From: Aurelia coerulea
Lineage: Eukaryota; Cnidaria; Scyphozoa; Semaeostomeae; Ulmaridae
Length of the DNA stretch: 64,000 nucleotides
Assembly: GCA_039566865.1 (NCBI GenBank)
Contig: CM076958.1
Span: 3,286,001 to 3,350,000, forward strand
Direction of reading: 5' to 3'
Shown: one piece after another, positions 37,601 through 52,600 of the stretch
Layout: each line of letters opens with the position of its first letter
Position numbering within the stretch: position 1 is the first letter of the stretch
Program-made: the position numbers and the translations under genes
Notes under the pieces: model-generated
The model's input: the letters and a program-made list of their open reading frames with translations, nothing else
What the model was told of the DNA's origin: nothing
Databases searched by the model: none

Positions 37601-40600
37601 ATTTTTGGGTCTTTGACAAAGCAAGTCAAAAAGAAAATCTTATCAAAAGTTTGATAATCAATTTTTGGTGATTTTCTAAACAGGAGTTTTTTTTTTGGGA
37701 CACCCGGTAGCACTCTGAGATGATAAGTTATTGACAAATGCTTTGTATCAATCTTTATCTAAAAGGCTTGGCTATCTTTTGAGATGCCACAAGGTCACTT
37801 TAAGCGATGTTTATCATCCAAAAAACCAAATTGAAAGAAAACTTTGAATCCTGCATTTCTTATTTGAGGAGACTTGCCCCAAGTCTACCGTTCTCTTTTC
37901 TGTAGTTCCTGGATCCGCCATTTCCTGGATTCGCCATTCCAACATCCCGGAAGAGGGCACGAGAGATAGACTCTCCAGCGCTCTCTTGACGGAATGTTGG
38001 AATGGCGGATCCAGGAAATGGCGGATCCAGGAAGTACTGAAAAGGGAACGGTAGACGGACTGAAGAGATAGACTTGGGGAAAGTCTATATTTTGAGAGAA
38101 ATGATCGCCATCCTTTTCCAGCTAACATCTTGTGAAAATTAAACGTAAAGATGGATTTGAGGTTGTCTGGGGTTTGAAAATCTGCGGTTTGAAACATGAG
38201 AATGACCTTGCTCCTCATCCAAATTTAGGGCTCCAAGGCATATTTAGAACTCGGCTCTCCTTACACCTTCCGGAGCATGGACTGGGAAAGGATGGGGAAG
38301 TCCGAGAAATGAGCGAATTTCAATCTTTTGAATGTGATTTTTGTAGAGTAGGTATAGCTTTAGCTGTCCAAGCAAAATCTCAAAAGATAGCTAGAAGATA
38401 TGCTGATATCTTGTTTCTGCTCATGACGCTTGCTTTATGGAAGCTAAACAACTCATGAGACACTTTGCTGTTTGGAGGAAATTTCAAGTTGAGATCCCAT
38501 CGCCCCATCGGCGTAGGGGGAGATAAAATTTGGAGGGGCTGCCCGATAAAAAATCCATTGTTTAAGAAAATTTTGCCCGACTTAACGCAGATTTCTGCCC
38601 GATTATGGCTGATTTTTGCAAAATCTTCCGACGTTGGGAGGGCTGCAGCCCCCCCAGCCCCCTGTCTCCTACGCCTATGCACCGCCCCCCATTACAATGT
38701 TGGACGCTGATGGAAGTGTCATAGATGAGTTCACGAGTATGTGTTCTTCATTAACCAACATTGCAATGAGGGAAGCGGGGCCATCATTAGTGGAAGGTGA
38801 TAGTTTATATGCAGGGAAGGCATCTTTCAACGCAAAACTCATTTGTTTCAATGAGCTTTGCTCAGGATTGTAGGATAGGCATGGTCTAGTCCCGGGGGGT
38901 CTACTTAATACATTGAGCACCCGGGGATGTGCCTGCCAATAGGGCCCCATTTTCGGTTGAAAATTCCAGGACAGGATTATACTTTTTGTGTATTTATTCC
39001 GGCACAGGTATGTTCATTAAAGCTTTTTTCCATTTGACATGCAAAATTAAGGTAACTTACAAAAGACACTTGTATTGTCTAGGACAGGTACTATGTTTTC
39101 AAACATTTATTCCAGGACAGAGTCATGCAAGCGGCTTTTTTTTGGCAGGCACATCCCCGTTGTTTTTGTCCAAGGTAGACCCCCGGGGGTCTAGTTCATG
39201 AAGTTTTTTTTCGGTCACCCGGTATATCTCTTATCATCTTTTCAGCTCCTGCACCCACAAATCCTGGAGGAACGGCTATATCAACAAGTCAATTACATCT
39301 TTATTGGGACCTCGTCCCTGTCTCAGCCTTAGGCCAAACTCCCAGCACAATTGCCGGCTACAGACTGGATGTGACTCAATATGAAGATGGAAGTCTCCTG
39401 ACCAGACGAAATCTTGGACCATCGTCTGCAAGTGTAGACATTTACACGCTTGAAGTATACACGAAGTATTGCTTCCAAATACAAGTGAAGCTATCAAGTA
39501 ATGTCTTTGGAAACAAAACCGACCCATTCTGTTTATATACAGGCGAATCAAGTACGTAGCCTTACTTCATGATACTTGTTACTTTATTCCTTTCAAGGGC
39601 GAAGCTAAAGCGGCTGCGAGTGTGATTGCAAATATACTCCTAACTTTTTGTGTTACGTTGGTCACGAAGTCAAAAGCTAACAACAGTAAAAGCATTATTT
39701 AGCCCCCTCTCAAATAAGCCCCTCACTTCTATGCCAAAATTTCAAATAAGCTTCCTCTCTTTTCAGCCCTCCTCCGAATTATACCGGGTGCACCAAAATA
39801 AACTATGCACGTTTGGCAGGCCACAATAAATCGTACACAGGACCGATTTTGAAGATTCATTTCTTATCGTTTTCAGTATTTTCGAAAATGAAAATTTTAA
39901 GAGACTCACATGTAGCTCTAAAAAAGGTAAGCAAGAAATTTGCAAAAAATTTTGGAGTCTAATTCAGGATTTTTGCTAAAGATTAAGTCATGAATCTTCA
40001 AAAGTGGTCCTGTGTACGATTTATTGTGGCCTGTCAAACGTGCATTGTTTATTTTGGCGCACCCGGTATCCAATGCAAGAGTTTACCAAAGATTTTCTAT
40101 TCATTTATCCAAACACGTTCGTGTGTTAATTTCAATATGGATGGAGATAAGAGCTGTGACGAAATTGTGTATTTGACTAATAAGATTGTATGTTGATTCC
40201 GCAAAAAATGGGGAAAATAAACTAAAAAAGTCATCGTTTCAACTTGGTCATTTGACTTTGTGAACAAGCCCTCCCCCTCTCTAACAAGCCCTCTCTCTAA
40301 TAAGCCCCCCTCTCTAATAAGCTCCCTCTCTAATAAGCCCCCTCTCTAATACGCCCCCTCTCTAATATGCCCCCTTTCTAATAAGCCCCCTCTCATTAAA
40401 GCCAACCTCCAGAGTCTCCGAAATCAAATAGGCTCCCCTGGGGCTCAATAGAGCTTCTACGATATGCACTCATAACTTTCTCTGTTCTCATTTCAGCTCC
40501 GCTGAGCCCTCCTGGGAACTTTGCAGGGCGTCATACAAGTGCATGGTGCTTACAATATTCATGGTCTCATATCCCTGTAAAGCAGGCTCGAGGTGTTATC

Positions 40601-43600
40601 ACCGGGTACAACATCTATATCAAAGAGTCGTCTGCTGGTGCCAGTGTAGTAAGGCATGCAACTGGTAATGTCACTGGGAAGGAGATATGTGGACTGAAAG
40701 CCTACACTGCCTATCAAGCTACCATCAAAGGCTTCACGAAAGAAGGTGAAGGTGGACCTGGAAGTCAGTCAGCTTTTAAAACTGTCAGAACGGATGAAGA
40801 TGGTGTGTACAGAATATCCTAGAAAATCGCGCTATGACCATACCAACCTCGCCAACATATTAGGTCACCAATTAGAGTAAAACCATCATCATCATCATTA
40901 TCATCATCATTATCATCATCATGAACAGCATCACAAACAATCTTCAATTTTTATTGGAATCTTTAATATGTACTCTTTTATGTAAGAACGTTCTCACCCA
41001 GGTTTTTGTATAAGTTTTACTTTGAAGACGAAAATTGTTTTCAATTTCATACAGTATGAAAACCATTTTGGGTCCGCAAAGGATCTTGGGGAGCACAGGG
41101 TCTTTAAAAGTGCTCTTGACTAGAGCCTTGGTTGAACCCGAATCTGGAGACTGGAGAAAGAGTTTCACATAGAAATACCTTGGAAAATATCTTTAATGGT
41201 GGCATCCGCCAAAAAGTGATGTGTTTGTATTGCTTTTATTCTGCTTTTATATATATCATCATGGTTAGCCAGACTTTTGAAAAATTGCCTTGTTCCTACT
41301 CATAAATTACGTCAACACAAGTTTTTATTGGAAAGAGAGAATTTTAGATTCTATTTTACTGCGTTCTTTATTTTCTAGTTCCATCTCAAGGACCTATAAT
41401 CACATCAGCGAATCACCTTTCTTCGACTTCAATCAGGGTGAACTGGAACACTGTTCCTACTATTCGCTGGAATGGAATTCCACGGGGGTATAAGATATTT
41501 GTCATCAAGCAGGAAGACTTCAACAATGTTCTCGTTGATAACAATAATGCAACAATCACAGCTGATGTAAATTCAGTGGTAACAACGACGTATGACATAT
41601 TTCATCTTGAGAAATACAAAGAATATAAGATATGGATGACTGCTTACACAATAAAGGGAGATGGAGTCAATGGTACTGCAGTGAATGCATGGACTGATGA
41701 AGACTGTGAGTTGATATTTCTGTTTTGATGCGTTTGGGGACTGCAAAATTATGGGATGACTGCACTTTTAGTGGATCAGATTCATATCATATCTCTCAGG
41801 AACGTATTTATCCAAATACCAAACTAACTCTAAATTAACCCTACCTTACCATAACTAACCCCAACTTACCCTAACCAGCCCTATAACGTACCCTAAGAAC
41901 AACTTTTCCAAAACGTAACACTTACCCCATGACACTTGAAGTACTTCTATTGAAAGCTGGTTCGCTAAAGTGCAGACCAGCCCAATCCATTATATTACAT
42001 TACATGGCCAGAGGAGAGACATAAGCTCATAACGAAATCAATCATTGGTCTTGAGTTTTTTTCAACAAAAAAGATGACTTTTAAGATGAAAAGATACTGC
42101 TGATAAACCTTCTTGCAAGCAATAAGCATGGACCTTCGTTTATATCATTTTATAATTACACCACTCATTTTACATGATTCACAGTTTTGTCCTCCAAATG
42201 AGCAATTTCTCATGTCACACTTCATCGTCAGCTCTTAAAATGTTACTGCCCTGTACACGTTGGCTTTCTAAAAAGTGTCGAACCGTTCTTTGTTCTTTAA
42301 AAGCTAAAAAAAATGCAGTTGCTCTGTCACGTTTCACACCGGCCATAAGCAGAGTTGAGCATAGCTTCCAAATCTTTAACTCGGCGTAAAAAGGTGGGTG
42401 TAAAATTCTGTGATCTATTTCTTCTGACTGAGTGTTTGAAACAAACTTTAGTTACTTATTTTTAATTCTACTGTTGGACTTTTCAGAATTTTTCAATATT
42501 TTTCGAAATTTCAGCGTACGTTACGTTTTAACTCATTTCAAGGTGTGACGTCATCAAACATCTAAATCATAAACCAGAAAAGTGACAGACTTTTGCTTGA
42601 TACCATATTGTAGACGTTCAGAAACTATGCCTTTTTTCGAAATTATTTCATGTTGCTTCAGACAGTTTAGAAATTACGATGGTTTTAAGTTTTTTTGAAA
42701 TTTTTTCTTGAATTCTTCAAAAAGGAGAAAAACACTCTAATTCTGAAAACATTGAAGATTTCAGAAATGTCCAATGGTAGAATTATAGAGGACTGAATTT
42801 TACACCAGCCTTTTTAAAGATTTGACACCTATGCTGCAGAGCTGATGTCAGCTGAGTCAATCTATCTACTTGCACTCGTTAAAAATCATCAAAATTTGAT
42901 TATTTCATTGGTCTTGATTATTTCTTGATAGAGGGTATCGCCCTTTTGGAACGCTTTTGTAAGGCGAGCAGGTTTTCACAATATGAAGCGAAATTTTTGG
43001 ATAAAACTTACCATGAGTATTATCATCAACTCTTCCTCTCCCGTTTCCTTGGAAATTGTAATTAATTGTGATTTCGTCTTGCCTTAATATCAGTTTTATA
43101 TGCAATCAGCGGCCTAATGTCAAAAGGTCGCACTTTTGGAGCTAGGAAAATTTTTAAAGCAGCCATTTACTGAACACAAGTGCACCATTAGGTCGACTTA
43201 CGCCCGAGAGAATGCTCTGATAATCGAGGCATCCGGTGGCAAGATCGCTTGCGTGATTTAAGGGTTTCTGTTGATTCATCATTTCAAAGGTTGCAACTCG
43301 ACGTTAGGCTATCCAATTTAGAACAATGTTGCAATATTTAATCTCAAGAAGCGACAAGAGAAATGACCATGAAAAAAACAGATTCTAAAAGAACATAACT
43401 TTGAATCTCCTCCAGGTTAGTTCAACTTTATCTTCATTTCGTGAAGGAACAAAATGATATAACACAGCGAGGGCAAGTCACGATGTTGGAAGTGGCGTCA
43501 GCAACTGTTTTCGCGCGCTTTTTGTGAAAAACCAGGCCTAGACTCTTTCATTCAGCGATTTTTGCAGTGCGAGTATCAAATGTGTCAAAATTTGAGGGCG

Positions 43601-46600
43601 TTCCGACAGGGCGATACCTCTCTGACCATCAATCTAAAATGTACAAAAACAGAACATAGATACAAAACGATACCACATGGAGAGTGAGAATACATTGCAT
43701 CCCCATGGTTTTAACAAATATAATCAAAGTTTTGTGATTTTCTGAAAGGTGCAACTTATTGTCTACTCACCTAGTCTAGTAGGTATCCTCATTTGTCTGC
43801 ATTTCATTGGTATTTTGCTCTCCTGGTTTGCTGTTGGACTTTGCTTGCTGTTGTTTGTTGATGTTATGGCCGAAGTTTCGAAATTTCATAGTGTTTTGAA
43901 AGTTTTGAAAGTTATGGCTTACGAAGGCATGGGTGAATATTGTAGAACGAAAGAGTCAGCTCCTTGAGACAGCAAGGGTGAATTTTGTAAACAAATGATA
44001 CAGTTCTATTTCAGACAAAGCGATTTGAGAGCTTTTTTTGAATAGATTTCACACCTCAGCTGACAATAACATTTTGCTTTCTCTGCTTTGTTTTATTTCA
44101 CTGAGTGCATTCAGAGGTGTGAAACCTATGCTTCTGAGGGCAAGTCGCTCTCCTTTTCGGAAACCTGAATCTTTTGTTTTTGCCCTTGCTCTTTGATATT
44201 ACAAAGCAATTTGCTTTCCTAAAGGATACATTTTACATCTTTAGAGCAACCAAACCTATTGTTTTGCGCTCTCTGTCTATTTTCATTTGGTTGAGTGCGC
44301 TCAGAACTGTGAAATCTATTATTCAGAAAGGCAAATTGTTCTGTGATGTCGGAGAGCTCGGGGAGCAAATATACCCTTGCAAAGCAAGGGCAGATATTGT
44401 AACACAATAGCATGAGATGCTTTTGTTGACACTTGAATTCAAAGCGAATAGTGGCTGCAGACAAAGAAAATTCACTCGGCCAGAAATTCAAAACGAACAA
44501 AGCCGCAAAAATTTCTCTGAAACCCAAGTAGCTAGCACGCTCGTTGTGCATTCTAGAAATTGTTTTTACGAGCAAACATGAGCATACGTCAAAAGAAGAA
44601 GGATATATCTATGCATCTACCTCGGGCATTTCATTTCTTTGGTTCAGAAGCGGAGCAGTAAGTGTTTTAATTACACCCAAAAAATAAGAGAATTGAATCG
44701 CCTCCCAATCGGCTTTTGAATCAAATGAATTAAATGCCCATTGCATCAAATGAATTAAATGCCCATTGCAGATGTGCAGATATATTCTTCTTCTTTCGAT
44801 GTATGCTCATGTTTGCTCATAAAAACAACTTCTGGAATGCACAACGAGCGAGCTAGCTACCTGGGTTCCAGAGAAACTTTTGCGGCTTTGCTTGTTTTGA
44901 ATTACTGTTTGAGAAAATTTCCTTTGTCTGCGATCGCTAATCACTTTGAATTGCAGTGTCAATCAAAACCAATTCGTGCTATTGTCTTACCAAATCTGCC
45001 CTTGTTTACCCTTGCTGGTTGCAAACTATACACTATAAATCCCAGGAGGACGGAGCCTAACGAGTCATTACATGGATGGCTGGATTGTCGTGGGAATAAC
45101 TTTCAGTCCAGACTCAGACATAGATATAAAGGAAGAAGCTTGTTTCAAATGATTTTATGTCCAGGAATCCAGATTTGACTGCTAGGCGCAGTGTATTGAG
45201 GGGTGGGGACCCTGGAGGGGGATCTGTTGTGGTTCTCTCAGCAGCCGAATGGTTGTTGCCTGGCGTTATGAGCCTATGCTGGCCTGACATCCAATGTGAC
45301 ACAGGTTTCAGGATTTATTAGTATTTCACGATTTGTGCAGCGTTTTGTATTTTTTAGTTAGCCTGTTACCTAGTTGCATTTCTCTATGTATTTTCAATGG
45401 CGTAAAATTGTCTTTTGCTCCCTATTGGCCTATTGTATCGTCTCTTTAGTGTTTTATAGTTGTAGAAAGTAAAATAGAATGTAGCATGTATTGTAATATT
45501 TCATATGAATGAAAAACCAGGTGGAGGCTTTGAGGCTTTTAGACAAGCTGATGATGTGTCTTCTAATCACCAATGATAGCTTCCTATGAACTTGACTTGA
45601 TATGTGATTATTACACTGTATTTAACAGTGACATATATTTTATTCTCTTGCAGTGCCCATTCGTGGACCGAGTCCCCTATCAGCAGAGATCAGTGGCTCT
45701 TCAAACCTCGTGGTGACCTGGTCAAGCTTAGAGCCCCAGTTCAGATTGGGAGTTATTGTAGGCTATCGGGTTTACTGCACAAGTCTCAAGACTGGATTGG
45801 GAGTGTTTGCAGACTCACCGTCATTAACAGCTACGTGTAAAGGCCTTCAATCAAATACGAAACACAATATCACAGTGTCTGCGAGAAATAGCAAAGGTTT
45901 TGGCCCTAATGGCACTACCATTGTCAAGTTGAGTGGGGAATCTGGTAAGTTCTTCATGCTTCTCCTTTTTGGATTTCTTAAAATACTGGACGAAGCAAAC
46001 CTCAAGAGCAAAGTTGTCACTTAACTTTTTGAAATCAAAATATATCTAATGAAACATCGTAAAATCCCTCGGCTTTGTTATTATGGCGAAAAAGTTAATC
46101 TGGGTTTCGATTCTGTTGACAAAGTGCAAGATATCTAAACTGAATCGAACTATTACGGGGGGAGTAAAAAAAAAACCATCCCCGTTTGCTCGGCCACTGC
46201 TACCTGAATATCACGTCAATTATACTAGCAAATGAATAAGTTAATAATGAACATGTTTCAATGAACTTTGAAACTGCCTCGCTGAAATCGGCCACTCCGT
46301 TCTTAAATCATGAGGAATTTTCTTGTTAAAGTCTCTTCAATAAAACCTTAAAAAACAAATAAAACTCATGCTCAAATTTTTCCTAACATTTCTGCCTCGC
46401 AGTACTGTAGACTTACTGCTTGGAAGTCTCGTCACAAAAATCGCTTACTTTCAGATAGACTTATTACAGTCGACAAAATAGACTTGGGGTAGGTCTAGCC
46501 TCGCATCACAGCAATGACTTTGCATGCTTTAGCACTCATATCTGATCATGGTCAAATTCTTTGTCATCTTATCAAAAGAAGCAAATAAGCAAAGGAAAAT

Positions 46601-49600
46601 TTTTTCACTCGCCATCTCTTTTCATTGACAGTGCCTTCATACCCACCTGGTAACTTCAGAGGCCGAAATCTAACGTCCACAAAAATCCAGGTCAACTGGA
46701 CAGAAATACCAATCGAGTTTCACAACGGGATTTTACTTGGATACACGATTCTCTGGCATCAAACTTCTGATCAATCTGCAACTTGGGATGAATTGAAAGT
46801 GGACGCGAATTTCACAAGTGCAATTTTTACGAACCTGAGTGCATTTACAAATTATACGTTTAAAGTCGCTGGTTTCACCAAGAAGGGAAATGGGAATTTC
46901 AGTAATGATATTATTGTAATAACAGAAGAAGATGGTAAGTTATTGTGTAATAAAACGCGAATAATTTTGGACGAACACATTTCGGACAAAGCATCTTTCT
47001 GATACTTTGTCCGAACTATCGAAAAAGAAGGATAAATCTAAAAAATTCTCGTATATATGAAGCTTAAATTAAACAATTACTGCTCAGCTTCTGAAAATAA
47101 AAATTTCGGAGAAAAAGCTTTCTTCAGACAAGCAAGTTTTGCATAATACCAATATATATGTTAAAAAGTAGTTTTCAGTTTACGTGAATTGATCAGATGC
47201 AACTTTAAGTAAATATATGATGCACCAAAAGTGTTCAACCAAAATATTCTACAAAGGAATTTGTTTTGAAAGCAGTTTTCACGATTGCAAACGACAAGAA
47301 GAGGTACCTTCATTGACACAAGAACATTGTTAAACTGACAACTGCAATTTGGAAACTCACTCCGAAAGTTAGCAATTATAATGTATTGTGCCATGTATGG
47401 TATTTGTGCTGTAAAGAAGCTACGCTGTTTTAATTTAAACTGCTGTGTAGATTTTGTTATTGCTTTAAGATCTACTTCATTAGCATTTGTTGGTGTTTTT
47501 ACCCGAAGAGAAGGCAATGATTGAATAAGTCTGACCAAGGCAGGTCTGACAATGATGGAAAAGGTTTAATTTAAGGAACTGTCTATTAGCATACCAGAAA
47601 GGTCTGAATAGTTTCTTGTGACACAAAGGTTTGCGCATCTTTCAGATGCAACTGCTTCAACTAATGTTTTAAGTTTACCTATCGTTTGTGTACATAACTT
47701 AATGGTAGGGATGAGTTAGTCATACTGCACGATATGTTATCCTTATTATGCTTAATATGTCCGAAGGAAAAAAAGCCTTGTATTTGCTCCATCAATACTG
47801 TGTGTGCTCCATCATACCTCAGTGGTCTATATTTACTACCAATGTGGCAAAAAGAAGATACTTCATTAACGTGAAAATCTCTCGTCAAATACTCAATTTC
47901 CTGCAATAGTGATCAGCTTAATGTACAATTCTAACGCTTCGTTCCACGAATCGGGCATTGCTAACCCTTCTTCTGCAATGATGTATTGAAAGTAGTTGTG
48001 ATATTCGTTGTCTTCATTTGTCTCAGAAATTCTTATGCAATGCTCTTTGAAGGTATCAATCTCAGCCGTGGACATCTCTATCAGTTGGTCTGTGTGGCCT
48101 TGTTTTTCTGGGAGATAGTAAAGGGCATCTGGTTTCCCCGGAATGGTATCAAATCGCGATTTACGAATATAGTGGGTATTCCAATGAACTCGAACGAAAT
48201 TGAGATCGTTTCTAACGAAACTAGATAGGCAAAACCATAAGCACTCCTTATGCAGTTCGTTGCCCGAGAGAAATAAACCTTTATGAACAAGATCATTGAA
48301 AACATTAATCCACCAAGATGAGTGATTTCGCCGATAATAAGACCACCAAGCCTCAATGCGCTGATTTCTCTTTGACTCAACAAATCGATGCGACTTTTCA
48401 CCACTATACTCATCAACACATTTTGATCTGAGACTAGCTTGCATCGCACCCATCACGCAGTTTTCACTACCTGGGTCAGTTGAAAGAATGACCGGACACC
48501 CACCAGCTTCCTTCACGCAATCAAGGTAAAAGCCAGCTATAATAGCAGGATTGTTATTACTCCTCGTAAGTTCAAGCCATAAGATTTTTCGACTGTATCC
48601 GTCGATGCAGCCATGGATTGGAAATCCAAAATCCTTGAGCTTGTCGTATCCGTCAGCGTGCCATGCATAGTTAGGGCCAAGTGAGGAGTACTCCCTTCTC
48701 CGCAATCGCCTTCTTTTCCTCATTTCTACACCAACTGGATCAATTTCCTTCAGCAAAACCGCAACTGTATTCCTAGGAACTGATATACCATGAACCAAGC
48801 GCAGGGAATGCCACACACTTCTATAGCCGCCCAGGCATCCGGCACCATCTAGCTCTGCCCTTATAAGTTCCTTTAACCGGCCTTGATTGACTTCATTCTT
48901 GCCTCTCCCCAACCCATAGTCTTTAAGGCGACGTTGCAAGGTGGACATTGAAATCTCAATTCCATGATACTTTCCCAAAAGAGCTATAATATGTTCATAT
49001 TTATACCCACAATTGAAGTAAAGCCGTATTATCTCCTCCTCTTCCTGACGTCGATCGACATTGCCTGGGACATTTTGGAGGCTCGCAGGCTCTTCCATGT
49101 GCACCACGACAGCAGATCCACAGCCAGTACAAAAGTTGCACATTTCTGCTATTGCAGTGCCACAATTTATGCAGTAAGACATGATCCTTCCATTCTCGTC
49201 CCTATTGTCCGACATCATGCCTTCCAGAAAGGCCTACCATTAAATCTATGAATCACTGTCAATTTGTTCCGAATGTGTTTTCTGAAATTGAAATGTGTTT
49301 TCCGAAATTGAAATGTGTTTTCTCGAATTGAAATGTGTTTTCTGAAATTAAAATGTGTTTTCCGAAATTGAAATGTGTTTTCTGAATTTGATATGTGTTT
49401 TCCGAAATTGAAATGTGTTTTCTTAATTTGAAATGTGTTTTCTGAAATTGAAATGTGTTTTCTGAAATTGAAATGTGTTTTCTTAAAATGAAATGTGTTT
49501 TCTGAAATTGAAATGTGTTTTCTGAAATTGAAATGTGTTTGACCTGTATGGGCCACCGTATAAAAGACACCTTTCGCATGCATATGGCGACAGTTTGCCC

Positions 49601-52600
49601 TGCTGGTTTCGCGGCAACTTCTGCGGCTTTGTTAGTTTTCAATTACTTGTTGGCAGAACTTCCTTTGTTTGCGGTCGCGAATCGCTTTGAATTCCTTTGT
49701 CAATCAAAAGCAGCTGATGCTATTCAAATCCATCTATCTTTCTTCTCGAAAGTCGAGTTCAACCTCTACAAGCTAACCAGAGCTAGCATTAGGTTCATGC
49801 CTGCATACTAGTGCTATTGACAGTCGTTAAGAGCCTAAAGTAAAAACTGCAACTGTGCTCTGGTACACTAAATGGCTTAATAATTCTCAAAGATTTCCAT
49901 ATAAAATAGAATCTATTTCTGTGAATTTTTCAATACAGGGTTGACAGAATTCACAAAGGATTAATCCTTTGTTTACAAGCTTGAACATTTCATAAATTTA
50001 TTTTCTGTTCGCGCACAGCTTTTGATTAAACCCTAGCTGAACAAGAGCTATGGTCTTTGGTCTTTGGTCTAAGCAAATTCCTGAAGCACGTCGAAACTTA
50101 AATGAAATATCAATGAAAAATTAAAACTGCACGATAAATGAGTTCAAGCAAGTATGACAAAGCATGATCTGACTTGTATTTATTCGCTGTGCTTCAAGAA
50201 TTTGCTTTGTCCAAAGAGCCAGAGCTCTGGTTCGGACGTGACAGCAAATTTGAACTGTCATGATTAAAATTTCAATTTGTTTGTTTGTTTGTTTGTTTGT
50301 TTGTTTCAACCAGCATGTCCTGCAAGTGCCGTCTCTTGGATGGTCTTTATTGTTGCCAAGGCCAACTAAGAGATGGCACATGCAAGGCATGCTGCATCAA
50401 ACAAACCCCCATTGATAAAGCACCAATATCAACAAATAGGGTATCTCTATGCAAGTCCGCTATCGAGGAACTTGTTGAAAATTATCAACCATTCATCAAA
50501 GGTAAATTTTCATAGCTAGGACCAGCCAAATCTATTTACTTTTACTGGGATATAACATATCATTTCTTCGTTTAGCTCCCCGTGAACCACCAAGAACAGT
50601 TGAAGCAACAACGAACACTTCATCATCTGCATTCATCTCATGGAGCAGGCCATCAGCAAAAGCAATTCCTGGTATTATTCGAGGATATATCGTATCTTAC
50701 AAAGCTGTTTACTCTGATGATGATTTTAGAAGTCATTTAGTTGTCAAGCCAAGGAGACAGAGAAGAGCTGTTATTTCTACACCCCTTCAACTTAACGAGT
50801 AAGTGATCGGTCGAAATTTCTATCTGCTGAGTCAAAAATGTCTACCGTTTGAACCAGAAAAAAGTTCCCACTTTTGAAAATTCACGGCATCAAAAGTACT
50901 GGATGGATTGGAATGAATCAATATTTGCTTAACAGCCAAAAGATTGAAGTATTAGTGTGATTTTTTTCGCCTTGTTACAAGCATTGGAAAAATTGGTAAA
51001 TTCAAATTTAGAAAAATTTTGTGGTTGCAAAATGACTGAAAAAGGCCTAAAATACATATGATCAAATCATAAAGGACTCCTCGCTCAGAACAACAGAGAA
51101 AACAATTTCTCATGGGTGAGAGATATCGTCTACACATGTATTGCCATGGGATTGAACATCTTTAGTATCTGTTTGAGAATATATGTCTTATTACTCTTGA
51201 GAGAGAGGTGAAACGCCCGTGTGTGTGTGTGTGTTGTTCTGTGTAAAGAGAGTCCTAACAATTTGATCAAGTGTTTTTGGCCCTTTTTCAGTCATATTGA
51301 AAACATGAAATCTTTGTAAAGTTGAATTTACCTATATTTGCAGTGCTCGTAAGAAGACGAGAAAAATCACAAAAATAATTTGATCTTTTGGCTTTTAACT
51401 AGAATTTGAATCATTCAAATCCATGAAAAACCTGTGAGGCTACGAATTTTCGAAAGTAGGAACTTTTTTCTAGCTCACCCGGTATATGTTTGAAATCCTG
51501 TGCCTGTGGCTCTGAAACCATTGATCAGATTCCCATAAACTGATTATTGGTGTGTTGCTAACATATCAAAATAGATGAGGATATTTACCTTGTCGAAATC
51601 GGTCATATAGTTCTCATATTATAAATGATCTTATAAAAATGCTTTATCTTAAAATTCTTCAAAACAGGTAAAAATCCTTGATCACATTTTCTTGCAATTT
51701 AGCCCCATAGACCCTAGTCAGTTCCTTTGAAATACCTCATTTGCCTCGGTATGATATTGAGCTAAATCCCAAAAGCGTGTATTGCTCTCAGTAACGCATG
51801 AAATAGTTTTGTACGTGTATTTGCCATCGAAATAGGCATGTGGGGATTTCTTGCTTTGCTGGAATTTGCATCATTCACCTCGAATTGATATTAATTGTAA
51901 ATAAGAACTATCATGATCAATTTCTGCTGGTCTTTATGTATGTATGTGTATAATTTCCACATTTAAAATGTAGTCACTAAAGATGAGTTCCATTTCGTCG
52001 AATCCACGGATGCTATCGTGTTAGAAATTTTCAAACTTATTGAATTGTTTGGAGTGCTTTACACTACCATTACCATGTAAAGTTGATTCTGCTTTGCAAG
52101 GTTCGTTAAAAATCTTGACCTCCAGCAATATAGAATCAAATATTCCAATCTCCATTCTGGTAGGTAGCTTTCAAAGTAAACCATTCGAATGACAAATTTC
52201 GATCTTCATTATCTTTCTTAAAGTTTCTGGCACTCAAACTATTTGTGTAAGAAGTAGCAAAAATATCATGATGTTGCCATATTCTTCTCTTTATCAGAGT
52301 GAACATAACCCTTGGTCCAGATGCTATATCAGTGGAGCTAAAACATTTGCTTGGACATACAAATTACAGTATTAGGATTCTGGCTTTTACAATTCATGAT
52401 GGATTATGGAGTGACCCCATCTACATTTTCACTCCAGAGGACAGTAAGTCTTTGAAGTAAATTATAGTTGGGTAGTTGCAATGAAAGAACAAAAACGATT
52501 CGTTCGAAGTAGATATTTCATATTTCATATTTTTCATATTTAATTCTTTTAAGGAGGGTTGCCCTTCAGCAGAAGCTGGTTTTCAAGGAGCCCTCCGATA

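Noticed and set aside
41825..41900. Telomere-like TTAACCCTAA words
   Set aside because: Too short and irregular; no regular hexamer array.
49215..49642. Minus-strand ORFs rich in ISENTFQF repeats
   Set aside because: Products of the 20-bp minisatellite, open in more than one frame.
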